Positions 9,688 through 19,238 of a DNA stretch of 64,000 nucleotides are shown piece after piece (position 1 is the stretch's first letter; every line of letters begins with the position of its first letter). The notes beneath the pieces were generated by a model. It saw only the letters and a list, made by a program, of their open reading frames with translations, did no database searches and was not told the origin of the DNA. This DNA comes from Crocinitomicaceae bacterium (GTDB taxonomy: Bacteria > Bacteroidota > Bacteroidia > Flavobacteriales_D > Crocinitomicaceae): NCBI GenBank assembly GCA_029238665.1, contig JAQWFQ010000012.1, positions 124,001-188,000 of the forward strand. Reading direction: 5' to 3'. The translations under genes and the position numbers were made by a program.

Positions 9688-10038
9688 TTAAAAAAGCCCC
9701 CTTAAATGGACTTTATAAGCCTCTCTTTGTAGAATTAATATACTTAATTCACCTGAAATGTTTGGGCTTTTAAGCAGGGTTGTAAAATCCGATTGTGGGA
9801 TGTCAATTTGATACAAGAGTTGTAATAATTGTGTTTCCCCTAATTTCATCACTTCAATGAGTTTTGACTCGATTTCCTGGATGATTTGATCATAATTGAG
9901 CTTTTTCAATGAAAATTGCGCAGTAAAATTGACTCCTGACTGGTTAAAGTCTTTCATAATTTGCAACTGTGTTTTTAAGACAAAATCATTTGATTGAAAG
10001 GCTGAATCAAGGTCATTTTTAGAAAGAAATAGCATCAT
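9688..10038 (-). CDS. small conserved-looking protein downstream of metG, function unknown
   Basis: A 116-residue protein that I do not recognise. It begins MMLFLSKNDLDSAFQS (either Met could start) and is predicted mostly alpha-helical, with no signal peptide or membrane helix. It is charged and Leu/Gln-rich (ESKLIEVMKLGETQLLQLLYQIDI), which would suit a cytoplasmic helical bundle or an adaptor. The start lies 9 nt after the metG stop, so it is almost certainly cotranscribed with metG. The translation ends in GLF at a run of T residues. Codon use matches its neighbours. Confidence 0.65.
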   Translation of the reverse strand: MMLFLSKNDLDSAFQSNDFVLKTQLQIMKDFNQSGVNFTAQFSLKKLNYDQIIQEIESKLIEVMKLGETQLLQLLYQIDIPQSDFTTLLKSPNISGELSILILQREAYKVHLRGLF

Positions 10039-10047
10039 TTTTAACCC

Positions 10048-12102
10048 TTAATGAATGCCACACCCAGCTTCAAAAGCTTTTTCTGGAGACATAAAGCTTA
10101 GGTTTCCATTTGCGTCTTCAGCCATTAGAATCATTCCTTGAGATTCAACTCCCCGAATTTTACGCGGAGGTAAATTCATTAATACGGTCACTGTTTTTCC
10201 AACAACCTCCTCAGGAGAATAATGCTTTGCAATTCCTGACACAATTGTTCGAGTGTCTAAGCCAGTATCTACTATTAGCTTCAGTAATTTGTCCGCTTTC
10301 TTTACTTTTTCTGCTTCAAGAATAGTCCCTAGACGGATATCCATTTTCGTGAATTCATCAAAGGATGCATCTTCTTTTTGCGGGTCAAAAATGGTTTCAA
10401 CTGTTTTTGTTGCTTCTAGTTTTTCTATTTCAGTTTCTACTAACGAGTCTTCAATTTTTTGAAACAGAATACTTGGCTTATTTGTTAAATGTCCAACAGA
10501 AATTAAGTCAATGTTACCTGCATGACCCCAGCTTGATGTTTTATACCCCAAGAATTCAGATAACTTTTCGGCAGTTTCAGGTAAAAATGGTTGGAGAACA
10601 ATGCTCAAGTTTGCTGTAATTTGTAAGGCAATATTCATGATTGTTTCAACGCGAACAGGGTCTGTTTTCACCAATTTCCAAGGCTCCATGTCAGCTAAAT
10701 ACTTGTTTCCAAGTCTTGCTAAGTTCATTGCTTCGGCCTGTGCTTCTCTAAACTTGTATTTATAAGAAAGGGCTGATATTTTTCCTGGAATAGCGTTTAT
10801 TTGAGCAATTACATCGCTGTCATAATCGGTTAGTTCACCCAGTGCAGGAACTTTCCCATCATAATATTTTTGTGTTAGAACTAAAGCTCGATTTACAAAG
10901 TTTCCTAGAATGTCCGCCAATTCACTGTTTATTCGAGTTTGATACTCTTTCCAAGTAAACTCACTGTCTTTTGTTTCCGGAGCAATAGAAGTAAGTACAT
11001 ACTTTAATTCATCTATTTTATCTGGATAGCGTTCAATGTACTCGTGTAGCCAAACAGCCCAGTTTCTAGAGGTAGAAAATTTATCTCCTTCTAAGTTTAA
11101 AAATGCGTAGGCAGGAACATTATCAGGTAAAATTAAATCACCGTGTGCTTTAAGCAGGATAGGAAATATAATTGCATGAAATACAATATTATCTTTTCCT
11201 ATAAAGTGAACTAATTTACGGTCTCCCGTCCAATAGTCCTTCCAGTTTTTATTGTTATCAATTGCCCATTGTTTTGTTGCTGAAATGTATCCAATAGGAG
11301 CGTCTAACCAAACATATAAAACTTTTCCATCGCTCCCTTTAACAGGAACTTTTACCCCCCAGTCCAAATCTCTTGTCATGGCACGAGGGCGAAGACCTCC
11401 ATCAATCCATGACATACATTGACCAACAACTTGATTTCTCCATTTAGAGGCATCGTGTTGTTTCACGCCATCAAGAACACCGTCATTTACCCATTCTTTA
11501 AGCCATTGTTCATGATTTTGCATTGGTAAGTACCAGTGCGAAGTCGTGCGCATAACAGGTGTGTTACCGCTTAAGGTTGACTTGGGATTGATCAAATCTG
11601 TAGGGCTTAAAGCGGAGCCACATTTCTCACATTGGTCCCCATAAGCGCCATCGTCTTTACAACTTGGACAGGTTCCTGTAATGTAGCGATCAGCTAAAAA
11701 CTGGTTATACTCTTCGTCATAATATTGTTCGCTCGTCTCCTTTGTGAATTGTCTTTTATTATCTAAGACTTTAAAAAATTCTTGTGCAGTTTCGTGGTGA
11801 ATTTCACTTGATGTTCGATGAAAAATATCAAATGAAATCCCAAAATCGTTAAAAGCCTTGCCAATGATTCCATTGTATCTTTCTACAATTTCTTCCGGGG
11901 TGATTCCTTCTTTTTTTGCACGTAAAGTAATAGCGGCACCATGCTCGTCACTTCCACAAATGAAAGCAACATCATGGTTGTTCATACGTAGAAAACGCAC
12001 AAAAATATCAGACGGTAAATAAACACCAGCAACGTGTCCTAAATGAAGGGGCCCGTTAGCATATGGTAAAGCAGCTGTAACAGTGAATTTTTCTTTTGTC
12101 AT
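10048..12102 (-). CDS. metG: methionyl-tRNA synthetase with C-terminal tRNA-binding domain
   Basis: A 684-residue class I aminoacyl-tRNA synthetase that charges tRNA-Met in the cytoplasm. The HIGH motif appears as HLGH (H20-H23). A zinc-knuckle insertion has [18 protein letters not shown], and the KMSKS equivalent is KFSTS near residue 340. The last 110 residues (from [20 protein letters not shown]) form an EMAP II/Trbp111 OB-fold tRNA-binding domain used for dimerisation and tRNA affinity. A small unknown gene follows after 9 nt. Identity is secure. Confidence 0.98.
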   Translation of the reverse strand: MTKEKFTVTAALPYANGPLHLGHVAGVYLPSDIFVRFLRMNNHDVAFICGSDEHGAAITLRAKKEGITPEEIVERYNGIIGKAFNDFGISFDIFHRTSSEIHHETAQEFFKVLDNKRQFTKETSEQYYDEEYNQFLADRYITGTCPSCKDDGAYGDQCEKCGSALSPTDLINPKSTLSGNTPVMRTTSHWYLPMQNHEQWLKEWVNDGVLDGVKQHDASKWRNQVVGQCMSWIDGGLRPRAMTRDLDWGVKVPVKGSDGKVLYVWLDAPIGYISATKQWAIDNNKNWKDYWTGDRKLVHFIGKDNIVFHAIIFPILLKAHGDLILPDNVPAYAFLNLEGDKFSTSRNWAVWLHEYIERYPDKIDELKYVLTSIAPETKDSEFTWKEYQTRINSELADILGNFVNRALVLTQKYYDGKVPALGELTDYDSDVIAQINAIPGKISALSYKYKFREAQAEAMNLARLGNKYLADMEPWKLVKTDPVRVETIMNIALQITANLSIVLQPFLPETAEKLSEFLGYKTSSWGHAGNIDLISVGHLTNKPSILFQKIEDSLVETEIEKLEATKTVETIFDPQKEDASFDEFTKMDIRLGTILEAEKVKKADKLLKLIVDTGLDTRTIVSGIAKHYSPEEVVGKTVTVLMNLPPRKIRGVESQGMILMAEDANGNLSFMSPEKAFEAGCGIH

Positions 12103-12127
12103 TTCGAGATGATGAAATTGTTTGTCG

Positions 12128-12135
12128 CAAAGTTA
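12128..12135 (-). promoter_or_regulatory. -7 box of metG
   Basis: The minus strand reads TAACTTTG, a perfect TAnnTTTG, 25 nt upstream of the metG ATG. No clear -33 element. Confidence 0.45.
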
Positions 12136-12179
12136 ATAAAAGCAAGTGCTACTTACTAATAAACAGAACGGGTACATTT

Positions 12180-13517
12180 TTACAGTGTCGTTTCAACTTC
12201 AACAAAACGAATATCAAAAGCTTCGAGCTCTTTTAAAATAGGAGTATAGATGTCTTTCTGAACAGGAAGGGTAACTCCTTTAGTTGTTAAATTACCTGTA
12301 AGAATCATTTTAGCACATATTGCAGCCGGTATTCCAACAGTGTTGGACATTGAGGTATACATCTGATCTTCTCCTATGTTTACCATGTGAGATGATATTG
12401 CATGTTTCTCATTGTTTAGCTCGTATTCAAATTGATGAACCATAACAAGCATGTCTTTATCTTGTGGGTCTAAGGACAGCTTAGCGACAAGTATTTTTTG
12501 AAGTACTTGTGCTGGCGTTGCATTTTCCACCTCCAATAATGGTTTGTCATCAAACAGTCCAAGCCATTCAAAACGGCTATAAAGCTCCAGCCGTTCAGGA
12601 CGTAAAAAGTCTTTGAATTTACCTTCAACTGTTTTTTCTGCGTTGTATGGGAGAAAGGAGTTAAGGAATTTTCTCGGGGTTAAATCTTTTGTGTTTATTA
12701 ATGTGTAGGTGTCATCAGTCATTCCCAATTCAATGAAGAGATCCCATGCTTTACAGTAGCCCGGTCTTCTTAAAGTTCCTCTAAAAATAGTTGGAATATC
12801 TTCTAACCCATATGTTGCTCTATACGACAATGAATCACGATTTGCATAGCCTACAAAATCACCAAATCCCTCAACATTTATATGGTCGAGCCTTCTATAT
12901 AACCTGTTGTACGGAATGTACTTGTATTGGTTGTTACGTTTAAAACAAGCTGCCCCTCCTTGACCTGCAAGCACAACATTTCGAGGGTTCCAAGTGAACT
13001 TGTAATTCCAAGGGTTGTTGTCAGATTCTGGTGCAACTAACCCGCCACAAAACGATTTAAAGCTGGTTACTTTACCACCTTTAGACTTTATTTCATCAAT
13101 GATTTTCATGGCGCTCATATGATCTAATCCTGGATCAACACCAATTTCATTCATAATAACAATACCAGCATCTTTTGCATCTTGATCAAGCGCTCTCATT
13201 TCTGGAGAAATATAAGAAGGCGTAATAAGGTTTGTTTTAAGGTCAATACAATCTTTGGCAACATCCAGGTGAAAGCGTGCGGGTAACATGGAAATTACGA
13301 GGTCTGCTTTTTCAATTTCAGGTTTTCGTTCGTCTGCATTTAAGGCATTGAAACTTAACCCAATACCGTTGCGATGGCCATTGATTTTGGCGTTTACTAA
13401 ATCGATGTCGCGATCAACAATACGTACCTGCCACTCGTGAGCGATAGAATTTTCTAATAAGTATCGAATAAGAGATGACGCTGAAAGACCAGCACCTAGT
13501 ACGAGAATCGTTTTCAT
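12180..13517 (-). CDS. saccharopine dehydrogenase/reductase family protein
   Basis: A 445-residue NAD(P)-dependent oxidoreductase of the saccharopine dehydrogenase (Lys9-like, COG1748) family. The Rossmann motif VLGAGLSASSLIRYL lies at the extreme N-terminus, and the family signature NEIGVDPGLDHM appears around residues 128-139. The C-terminal region has the SHMVNIGEDQMYTSM and VGIPAAICAKMIL segments seen in Bacteroidota homologues. The substrate is probably a lysine-pathway intermediate, but this is inferred from the family and not tested by context. It appears monocistronic and has one of the best promoters in the window. Confidence 0.87.
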   Translation of the reverse strand: MKTILVLGAGLSASSLIRYLLENSIAHEWQVRIVDRDIDLVNAKINGHRNGIGLSFNALNADERKPEIEKADLVISMLPARFHLDVAKDCIDLKTNLITPSYISPEMRALDQDAKDAGIVIMNEIGVDPGLDHMSAMKIIDEIKSKGGKVTSFKSFCGGLVAPESDNNPWNYKFTWNPRNVVLAGQGGAACFKRNNQYKYIPYNRLYRRLDHINVEGFGDFVGYANRDSLSYRATYGLEDIPTIFRGTLRRPGYCKAWDLFIELGMTDDTYTLINTKDLTPRKFLNSFLPYNAEKTVEGKFKDFLRPERLELYSRFEWLGLFDDKPLLEVENATPAQVLQKILVAKLSLDPQDKDMLVMVHQFEYELNNEKHAISSHMVNIGEDQMYTSMSNTVGIPAAICAKMILTGNLTTKGVTLPVQKDIYTPILKELEAFDIRFVEVETTL

Positions 13518-13534
13518 ATAAACTTGATTTAGGT

Positions 13535-13566
13535 CAAATGTATATAATGAAATTGCCGATTCAAAA
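13535..13566 (-). promoter_or_regulatory. promoter of the saccharopine dehydrogenase-like gene
   Basis: Minus strand: TTTTG (13566-13562), 19 nt, then TACATTTG (13542-13535), 17 nt before the ATG. Both elements and the spacing match the Bacteroidota sigma-A promoter (TTTG, 19-21 nt, TAnnTTTG). Confidence 0.7.
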
Positions 13567-13631
13567 CGTTAAAACAAATAGTTTTAAACCAATAGATTGT
13601 TGAATTAAATCGTTGAGACTCTAGCTCGAAA

Positions 13632-14996
13632 TTATTCATTGCGTACCTTGATGAACTTCATTGTTTTAGCGTTTCTGAAGTTATCATTTAATAACAGGTA
13701 GTAAATTCCAGGCTCTAAATTGGTTACGCTGATTGTCATTGATTGTGATGGGATGTGTGTAGAGCTTTGAATAATTCTTCCTGCTTGATCCATAATTGAA
13801 ATTTTCAATTGAGAACCGGCGGCATTACTAATTCGTAAGTTGATGTCAGATTTAGTTGGGTTAGGATGAAGAGTAATTGTTCCAAACGACAGGTCGTTAA
13901 GTGAGGCCATGTTGTGGAATAACAATTCTGAAAGTCCAATACAACCATTTGTAAAAGTGACCTGAACAGAATAGTTTCCTGATGTATTTGCATTGTGTGA
14001 CTGCGCTGTTGCTCCTGGTATTGGATTTCCTTCAAAATACCATTGGTAAGAATTACCGATAATTGTAGTTAGCGTATCATTACTCTGTGCTATTGTAACT
14101 ATAGGAACAATTTCCATTACCGTATTAATAGGAGTTGAAATACACGATTGATTCTCACCATAAATGACGTGCGATGATGATTTTCCAGCTTCAATAAAAG
14201 TAACACCATCTAAGTCCATTATATGCTCAGTAGTATTTATTAATGTACTTGTTATAGAGGATAACTGTCCCTCAATGTTGTTCCCAAAACCAAATACAGA
14301 ATTATCATTACGTTGAACTAAAGTGGTGTATTGCCCGGTAGAAATAGATCTAGCACCTTGAATATTAATTTCAATTGGACTCAGTTCGTTTGAGAATGTC
14401 CCCGTCCCCAGTTGTCCATATGTATTACTCCCGGTAGTATAAACCTTCCCGTTTGTAAGAATAAAAGCAGAATGAGTTGCTCCACCTTGAGCGTTAATTA
14501 CATTCCTTAATGGAGACAGTGTAGGAGATAGCCTGTTATTTAAATCATCAAGACCTAGCTGTCCTGAACCATTATTCCCCCACACAAAAAAATCGCCAGT
14601 TGCGTTAATTGCAAAACTATGGTATTCTCCAGCTCCAATACTGACAATATTAGACATCCCTGAAATTATAAGAGGAGTGTTCGAAGAGGTTAAATTACCT
14701 TGACCAAGCTGCCCAAAATCATTGTTTCCGACTGTAAAAACTGTTCCATCATTACGTAAAATCACGAAGTGAGATTTACCGCCAGCAATTGAATCTACAT
14801 TTGTTATGTTCGTATTCAGAAAAGGAAAATTAATAACCGCATTATTTCCAGTCCCTAGCTGTCCTTCGGTGTTATTCCCCCATACGTAAACGGTTCCTGT
14901 TAGATCAACAGCCATGCTACTTGATTCAGAAGTGGCGACTGTTTTAATATTGGTTAATGTTGGTACCTGTTGAATTGTATTTGAGCTCGTCTGCAT
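13632..14996 (-). CDS. RCC1-repeat protein with T9SS sorting domain, 5'-truncated
   Basis: The frame encodes 454 residues with at least five RCC1-type repeats (VYVWGNNTEGQLGTGN, VFTVGNNDFGQLGQGN, FFVWGNNGSGQLGLDD, VYTTGSNTYGQLGTGT, VFGFGNNIEGQLS). An Ig/PKD-like stretch (YQWYFEGNPIPGATA) follows, then a type A T9SS C-terminal sorting domain (LHPNPTKSDINLRI to KFIKVRNE). Such proteins are exported through Sec and then T9SS, yet no signal peptide is present: the ORF starts at MQTSSNTIQQVPTLTN, in the middle of what looks like a repeat unit. A TGA lies in frame just upstream. It overlaps the 3' end of the DUF4412-like frame by 53 nt. I think the 5' end was lost, so the product is probably not secreted. 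Confidence 0.75.
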   Translation of the reverse strand: MQTSSNTIQQVPTLTNIKTVATSESSSMAVDLTGTVYVWGNNTEGQLGTGNNAVINFPFLNTNITNVDSIAGGKSHFVILRNDGTVFTVGNNDFGQLGQGNLTSSNTPLIISGMSNIVSIGAGEYHSFAINATGDFFVWGNNGSGQLGLDDLNNRLSPTLSPLRNVINAQGGATHSAFILTNGKVYTTGSNTYGQLGTGTFSNELSPIEINIQGARSISTGQYTTLVQRNDNSVFGFGNNIEGQLSSITSTLINTTEHIMDLDGVTFIEAGKSSSHVIYGENQSCISTPINTVMEIVPIVTIAQSNDTLTTIIGNSYQWYFEGNPIPGATAQSHNANTSGNYSVQVTFTNGCIGLSELLFHNMASLNDLSFGTITLHPNPTKSDINLRISNAAGSQLKISIMDQAGRIIQSSTHIPSQSMTISVTNLEPGIYYLLLNDNFRNAKTMKFIKVRNE

Positions 14997-15294
14997 AGTT
15001 GAGAGTAGCGTATTTACCCATCATACTACTTATGAGAGTTATAGCGGCATTGGTTGACTTGTTTATTCGGATAGAAGTCGTGTAAAGCTCCCCCATTTTA
15101 AAGTCAATTCGATTTCTTCCCTCCGCAAAATAAATTTCCATTTTGCTGTCCCTTAACATAGCGACTCCTTGCCGTACAGATAAAGTCGTATCATTAGCTT
15201 TGACGTCAATATTGTATTGAATATATCCTTCTTCTAGCTGTGAAAACGCAAATTTCCCAAAAAAGAGTATAGCAATTAATGTGTAATTTCTCAT
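14944..15294 (-). pseudogene. truncated DUF4412-like secreted protein gene
   Basis: The frame starts at the ATG at 15292-15294 and encodes a Sec signal peptide (MRNYTLIAILFFGKFAFSQ), then EEGYIQYNIDVKAND and MEIYFAEGRNRIDFKMGEL. This looks like the N-terminal half of a DUF4412-type periplasmic or outer-membrane-associated protein, a family normally near 200 residues. Similarity fades after YATLNYADELKY, and the frame stops 14 codons later, inside sequence that in another frame encodes the RCC1 protein. A deletion joining two genes would explain both truncations. The product, about 116 residues, might still be made. Confidence 0.55.
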
Positions 15295-15298
15295 ACTA

Positions 15299-15306
15299 CA
15301 AATATA
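15299..15306 (-). promoter_or_regulatory. -7 box 4 nt before a start codon
   Basis: The minus strand reads TATATTTG, a perfect TAnnTTTG, only 4 nt before the ATG of the DUF4412-like gene. Transcription would begin at or next to the ATG. Confidence 0.45.
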
Positions 15307-15343
15307 GAAACAATTTAAAGCCATACTTTGCGGGGTTTAGATA

Positions 15344-15372
15344 TTGAAAATCTTTTTTAATTCTTAGTTTTG
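15344..15372 (+). promoter_or_regulatory. promoter of yebC
   Basis: TTG (15344-15346), 18 nt, then TAGTTTTG (15365-15372), 23 nt upstream of the yebC ATG. The -7 box is perfect; the spacing is about one nucleotide short of typical. Confidence 0.5.
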
Positions 15373-15395
15373 TTTTTGAAATTAATTGTAAAAAA

Positions 15396-16106
15396 ATGGG
15401 TAGAGCATTTGAATACCGTAGAGCCGCAAAAGAAAAACGTTGGGACAAAATGTCTAAATTATTTCCGAAATTAGGGAAAGCCATAACGATGGCTGCTAAA
15501 GAAGGAGGTACGGATCCGGATATGAATGCCACTCTTCGTTCTGCAATTAAAAATGCGAAGGCGCAGAACATGCCAAAGGACAATATAGATGCTGCAATTA
15601 AACGTGCAGACGGAAAAGATGCAGAGTCCTACTCAGAGATGAACTATGAAGGAAAGGGCCCTCACGGAGTACTTGTTTATATCGAGTGTGCTACAGACAA
15701 TCCAACACGAACAATTGCTAATGTGAAATCATACTTTAATAAAGCAGGAGGGTCTTTAGTTGGAAATGGATCGTTGGAGTTTATGTTTAATCGAAAATGT
15801 GTTTTTGAGTTTGAGAAAACAGAAGAAATGAATATTGAGGAACTTGAATTTGAATTAATTGATTCAGGTTTAGAGGAAATAGAAGCGGTAGCTGACAAAG
15901 TCTTTGCCTATGGTGATTATACAGCGTTTGGTGAACTGTCTACAGCGTTAGAAGGGTTAAACATTGATGTTACTAAATCCAATTTAGAACGCATCCCAAC
16001 ATCTCCAGTGAGCTTCAGTGAAGACCAGCTTGTTGACATTGAAAAAATGTTAGATAAAATTGAAGATGATGACGATATTCAGCAGGTTTTTACAAATATT
16101 GAATAG
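15396..16106 (+). CDS. YebC/PmpR family protein
   Basis: A 236-residue cytoplasmic protein of the YebC/PmpR family. The N-terminus [20 protein letters not shown] differs slightly from the usual MAGHSKWANIKHRK but has the same Lys/Arg-rich form, followed by [13 protein letters not shown] and [14 protein letters not shown]. Members are DNA-binding regulators, or in recent work factors that help ribosomes through difficult sequences; I cannot decide between these here. The C-terminus is acidic ([14 protein letters not shown]). The gene is monocistronic with its own promoter, and the next gene starts 93 nt later. The symbol yebC applies as a family label. Confidence 0.93.
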   Translation: MGRAFEYRRAAKEKRWDKMSKLFPKLGKAITMAAKEGGTDPDMNATLRSAIKNAKAQNMPKDNIDAAIKRADGKDAESYSEMNYEGKGPHGVLVYIECATDNPTRTIANVKSYFNKAGGSLVGNGSLEFMFNRKCVFEFEKTEEMNIEELEFELIDSGLEEIEAVADKVFAYGDYTAFGELSTALEGLNIDVTKSNLERIPTSPVSFSEDQLVDIEKMLDKIEDDDDIQQVFTNIE

Positions 16107-16199
16107 CGCTAAAGGGTAATTTTATTGCTATCGTATAGAATAAACAGAAAATAAATCAGTTCATATACCTGTTAACTATTTTGAATAGATCTAATTAGA

Positions 16200-18830
16200 A
16201 TGATTAAAAGATTAAAACATGTTTTTTATTGCTTAGTTGCACTTGTATTCGTTTATAGCTGTTCAACCGAAAAAAACACACTGATAAGTCGATCGTATCA
16301 TGGGTTAAACGCACACTACAATGGGTATTACAATGCAAACGAACTGATCAATGAGTCGCTTAATACGTACCGATCCTCGTTAGAGGAAGATTTTTATTCC
16401 CTATTACCCATTGATGCCGTTCCGAATAAAGAGGAAATTATAGGAATGTACCCTGCCATTGATACAGCGATACATAAATGTACCAAGGTGATTAAAGATC
16501 ATAGCATGCCGAGTAATGACCGTCCTGCGAGGAAAAAGGACGAGCACAACAGGTGGATAGATGAAAATTGGGTTACAGTAGGACAGGCTCTTTACTATCG
16601 TCTCGATTATGAAGGAGCAATTAAAAACTTCAAGTTCATTAAGAAATTCTATAAAAATGACCCATCGTTATATGTTGGTGAATTGTGGATTGCTAAAACG
16701 AGAATTGCTCAAGGGAAATACACCGAAGCTAAATTAAGTCTAGATAAATTAGATAAGGCAATCGTTGAAGAGGTATCTAGAGAAACAAAGCGGTTTAGGA
16801 AATTAAAAAAGAAGAAAAAAGGCAATGAAATCGCAAAGTTTCCCAAAAAAATAAAATTTGATCTAGAGAAAACAAAGGCAGATTTAGCATTGAAAAGAGG
16901 CAAGAAGAAAGATGCAATTACGCATTTGGAATCGTCGTTGTCATTTGCTAAAAAGTCAAAAGATAAAGCACGGGTACACTTTGTTCTTGGCCAACTATAT
17001 GAAGCAGTTGGGAATAATCCAATGGCAAGCAATCACTATGCAAAGGTGTTGAAAAAGGATGCTCCATTTCAAATGAGTTTTAATGCACGGTTAAAGAAAG
17101 CGTCGTTAGGAAGTAGTGAAAAGAAACGGTTAGATCTATTTAAGATGTTGAAAGATGCTAAAAACGCACCCTTCAAAGATCAGATTTATTATGCACTTGC
17201 AGACATAGAGCTTAAAGAAGAAAATGAGCCAAAAGGAATTGAATACTTACACCAGTCAGCGTTTTATTCTACAAAAAATACACGTCAAAAAGGGATGGCT
17301 TATGAGCGTTTGGCTGACATGAGTTTTGACAAAAGAAAGTATGTTAATGCCCAAAAGTATTATGACTCATGTGCTACGGTTATTAATGATAACTACCCAA
17401 ATGCAGAAGTTATTCGCAATAAGGCATCTAACTTGGCAGACTTGGTTGTTGCAGTAGAGACCGCTCAATATGAGGACAGTGTCCAGATGATTGCAGGGTT
17501 AGATGAGGCCGGGCGTAAAGATTTCTTAAAGGCTTTAATCAAAAAGATTAAAGCAGACGATGCTAGACAGAAAGAAAAGGAAGCAGCAAGGCTAAGGGAA
17601 TTGCAAGCGAACGAAAACCTCTTTGTTCAAAGTGGAGAGGGGTCTAAGTGGTATTGGAATAATGCAAAGTCAAGGGCAGAAGGGCTAGATGACTTTAAGC
17701 GTCTTTGGGGAACTCGTGAAAATGAGGATGATTGGCGTCGTTCAGAAAAAATTGTACTTGGAGATTTTACAGAGATTGAAGTGGATGATTTAGGTGTAGA
17801 CACTTTGGTTATTCCAGACGACACATTAACGGTTGAGTACCTCTCTTTAAAGCTACCTCTAACGGATTCATTACTGGCAATTTCTAATGTTAAGCTACTT
17901 AAATCACGTTATGATGCCGGTGTTATTTACAAAGAGTTATTGCAAGAAAAAGAGATGGCTGCCTATGAGTTTGAAGCAGTCTTAAGTAAGAATATAGAGA
18001 ATAAACATAATTTAATGTCTGCGTTCCAATTGTATAAACTTCGAGAAAAAACGAATGCCGCTAAAGCGGAGGGACACAAGTCTTATATTTTAAATAATTA
18101 CCCAAATAGTGATTACGCAAACTATCTAAGAGACCCGAATTTTTTCCTAAAGAAGAAGGAGCGTGATGCATTGGCAGAACAGGAGTATGTGAAGATATTA
18201 GACCGCTATAACCGTAAGCTATATTACCCTGTCATTTCAAAAGCAACAATTGTTATTACAGACGAAAAAGACAATGTATTTCGATCAAAATATATGCTGT
18301 TAAAGGCCTTGTCTATTGGGCAGATAAATGAAGACAAAAGTGAATTGTTACCAACTTTGAATGCTGTCGTATCCGAATACCCGAAAACATTAGAGGCAGA
18401 TAAAGCACTTGAAATGATTGATATTATAGAGAACGGCTACTCTAAAAATATACCTGCTGATTTTGGAAACAAATCATTGTTTAATTATGACGATAAAGCG
18501 AGGCAAATGGTTATCGTTTTCTTAGATGAAGATGATAATTCAAGCCTGTCTAAGGCTAAAATAGTCGATTTTCACCGTGAATTTTTTAGTCGAGATAAAT
18601 TGAATGTAAGCTCTAAAATATACAGCCCAAAACAAAGTATTGTCTTAACTCGATATTTTGAAACTGAAGCAGAAGGAACAGAATATATTCGCATTTATAA
18701 GAAAACAAGAAAGTATCTGTTAGACTTGCAAAACGCGAAAATTTTAATGATCACATCAGAGAATCTAAAGGTCTTGTTTGAAAAACAAAACTTACCGGAA
18801 TATGAATTATTTTACGAAGAATATTATTAG
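16200..18830 (+). CDS. porW: T9SS periplasmic lipoprotein PorW/SprE
   Basis: An 876-residue TPR lipoprotein. The signal peptide ends in VYSC-STEKNT, with the acylated Cys at about residue 21. The segment LISRSYHGLNAHYNGYYNAN directly after it is characteristic of the PorW/SprE family. TPR-like helical repeats cover roughly residues 115-470 and 620-750, with a Lys-rich stretch (RKLKKKKKGN) near 200. PorW/SprE is required for type IX secretion and gliding, and links the PorLM motor to outer-membrane components. Its presence agrees with the T9SS sorting domains elsewhere in the window. A bactofilin gene follows after 3 nt and an ATP synthase accessory gene after that. Confidence 0.88.
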   Translation: MIKRLKHVFYCLVALVFVYSCSTEKNTLISRSYHGLNAHYNGYYNANELINESLNTYRSSLEEDFYSLLPIDAVPNKEEIIGMYPAIDTAIHKCTKVIKDHSMPSNDRPARKKDEHNRWIDENWVTVGQALYYRLDYEGAIKNFKFIKKFYKNDPSLYVGELWIAKTRIAQGKYTEAKLSLDKLDKAIVEEVSRETKRFRKLKKKKKGNEIAKFPKKIKFDLEKTKADLALKRGKKKDAITHLESSLSFAKKSKDKARVHFVLGQLYEAVGNNPMASNHYAKVLKKDAPFQMSFNARLKKASLGSSEKKRLDLFKMLKDAKNAPFKDQIYYALADIELKEENEPKGIEYLHQSAFYSTKNTRQKGMAYERLADMSFDKRKYVNAQKYYDSCATVINDNYPNAEVIRNKASNLADLVVAVETAQYEDSVQMIAGLDEAGRKDFLKALIKKIKADDARQKEKEAARLRELQANENLFVQSGEGSKWYWNNAKSRAEGLDDFKRLWGTRENEDDWRRSEKIVLGDFTEIEVDDLGVDTLVIPDDTLTVEYLSLKLPLTDSLLAISNVKLLKSRYDAGVIYKELLQEKEMAAYEFEAVLSKNIENKHNLMSAFQLYKLREKTNAAKAEGHKSYILNNYPNSDYANYLRDPNFFLKKKERDALAEQEYVKILDRYNRKLYYPVISKATIVITDEKDNVFRSKYMLLKALSIGQINEDKSELLPTLNAVVSEYPKTLEADKALEMIDIIENGYSKNIPADFGNKSLFNYDDKARQMVIVFLDEDDNSSLSKAKIVDFHREFFSRDKLNVSSKIYSPKQSIVLTRYFETEAEGTEYIRIYKKTRKYLLDLQNAKILMITSENLKVLFEKQNLPEYELFYEEYY

Positions 18831-18833
18831 GCT

Positions 18834-19238
18834 ATGAAAAAGAAAGGAGGCATGTCGTTAGAAAATCCAGATCGATTAAATATAATTGTTGAGGGCTCTA
18901 GGGTTCTTGGAGATATGATTACAGATTCTAACCTTCGTATTGATGGCGAAGTTTTAGGTAATGTGACTTCAGCATCTAAGGTTGTGGTAGGCGAAAACGG
19001 ACGTATTACAGGAGACCTAACATGTACTGACGCAGATATTGAGGGCCATGTAAAAGGAGTTATGAAAATTGATGGGCTACTTGCGTTAAGATCGAAGTCT
19101 GTAGTTGATGGAGATATTACAACGTCTAAATTTGAAGTTGAGGAGGGCGCACAGTTTTCTGGAAGTTGTAAGATGAATAACTTCATAAGCACACCAGAGC
19201 CGAGTTCTGAAACAACACAAGAAGATTTAATCTACTAA
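18834..19238 (+). CDS. bactofilin (polymer-forming cytoskeletal protein)
   Basis: A 134-residue bactofilin. Its core (SRVLGDMITDSNLRIDGEVL, then VVVGENGRITGDL, ADIEGHVKGVMKIDG, SVVDGDITTSKFEVEEG) has the regular six-residue spacing of a right-handed beta-helix. Bactofilins polymerise without nucleotide and scaffold cell-wall or envelope machinery at the inner membrane. It begins 3 nt after porW and its stop overlaps the atpZ start (TAATG), so it is probably cotranscribed with both. The short polar N- and C-termini are normal for the family. Confidence 0.93.
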   Translation: MKKKGGMSLENPDRLNIIVEGSRVLGDMITDSNLRIDGEVLGNVTSASKVVVGENGRITGDLTCTDADIEGHVKGVMKIDGLLALRSKSVVDGDITTSKFEVEEGAQFSGSCKMNNFISTPEPSSETTQEDLIY

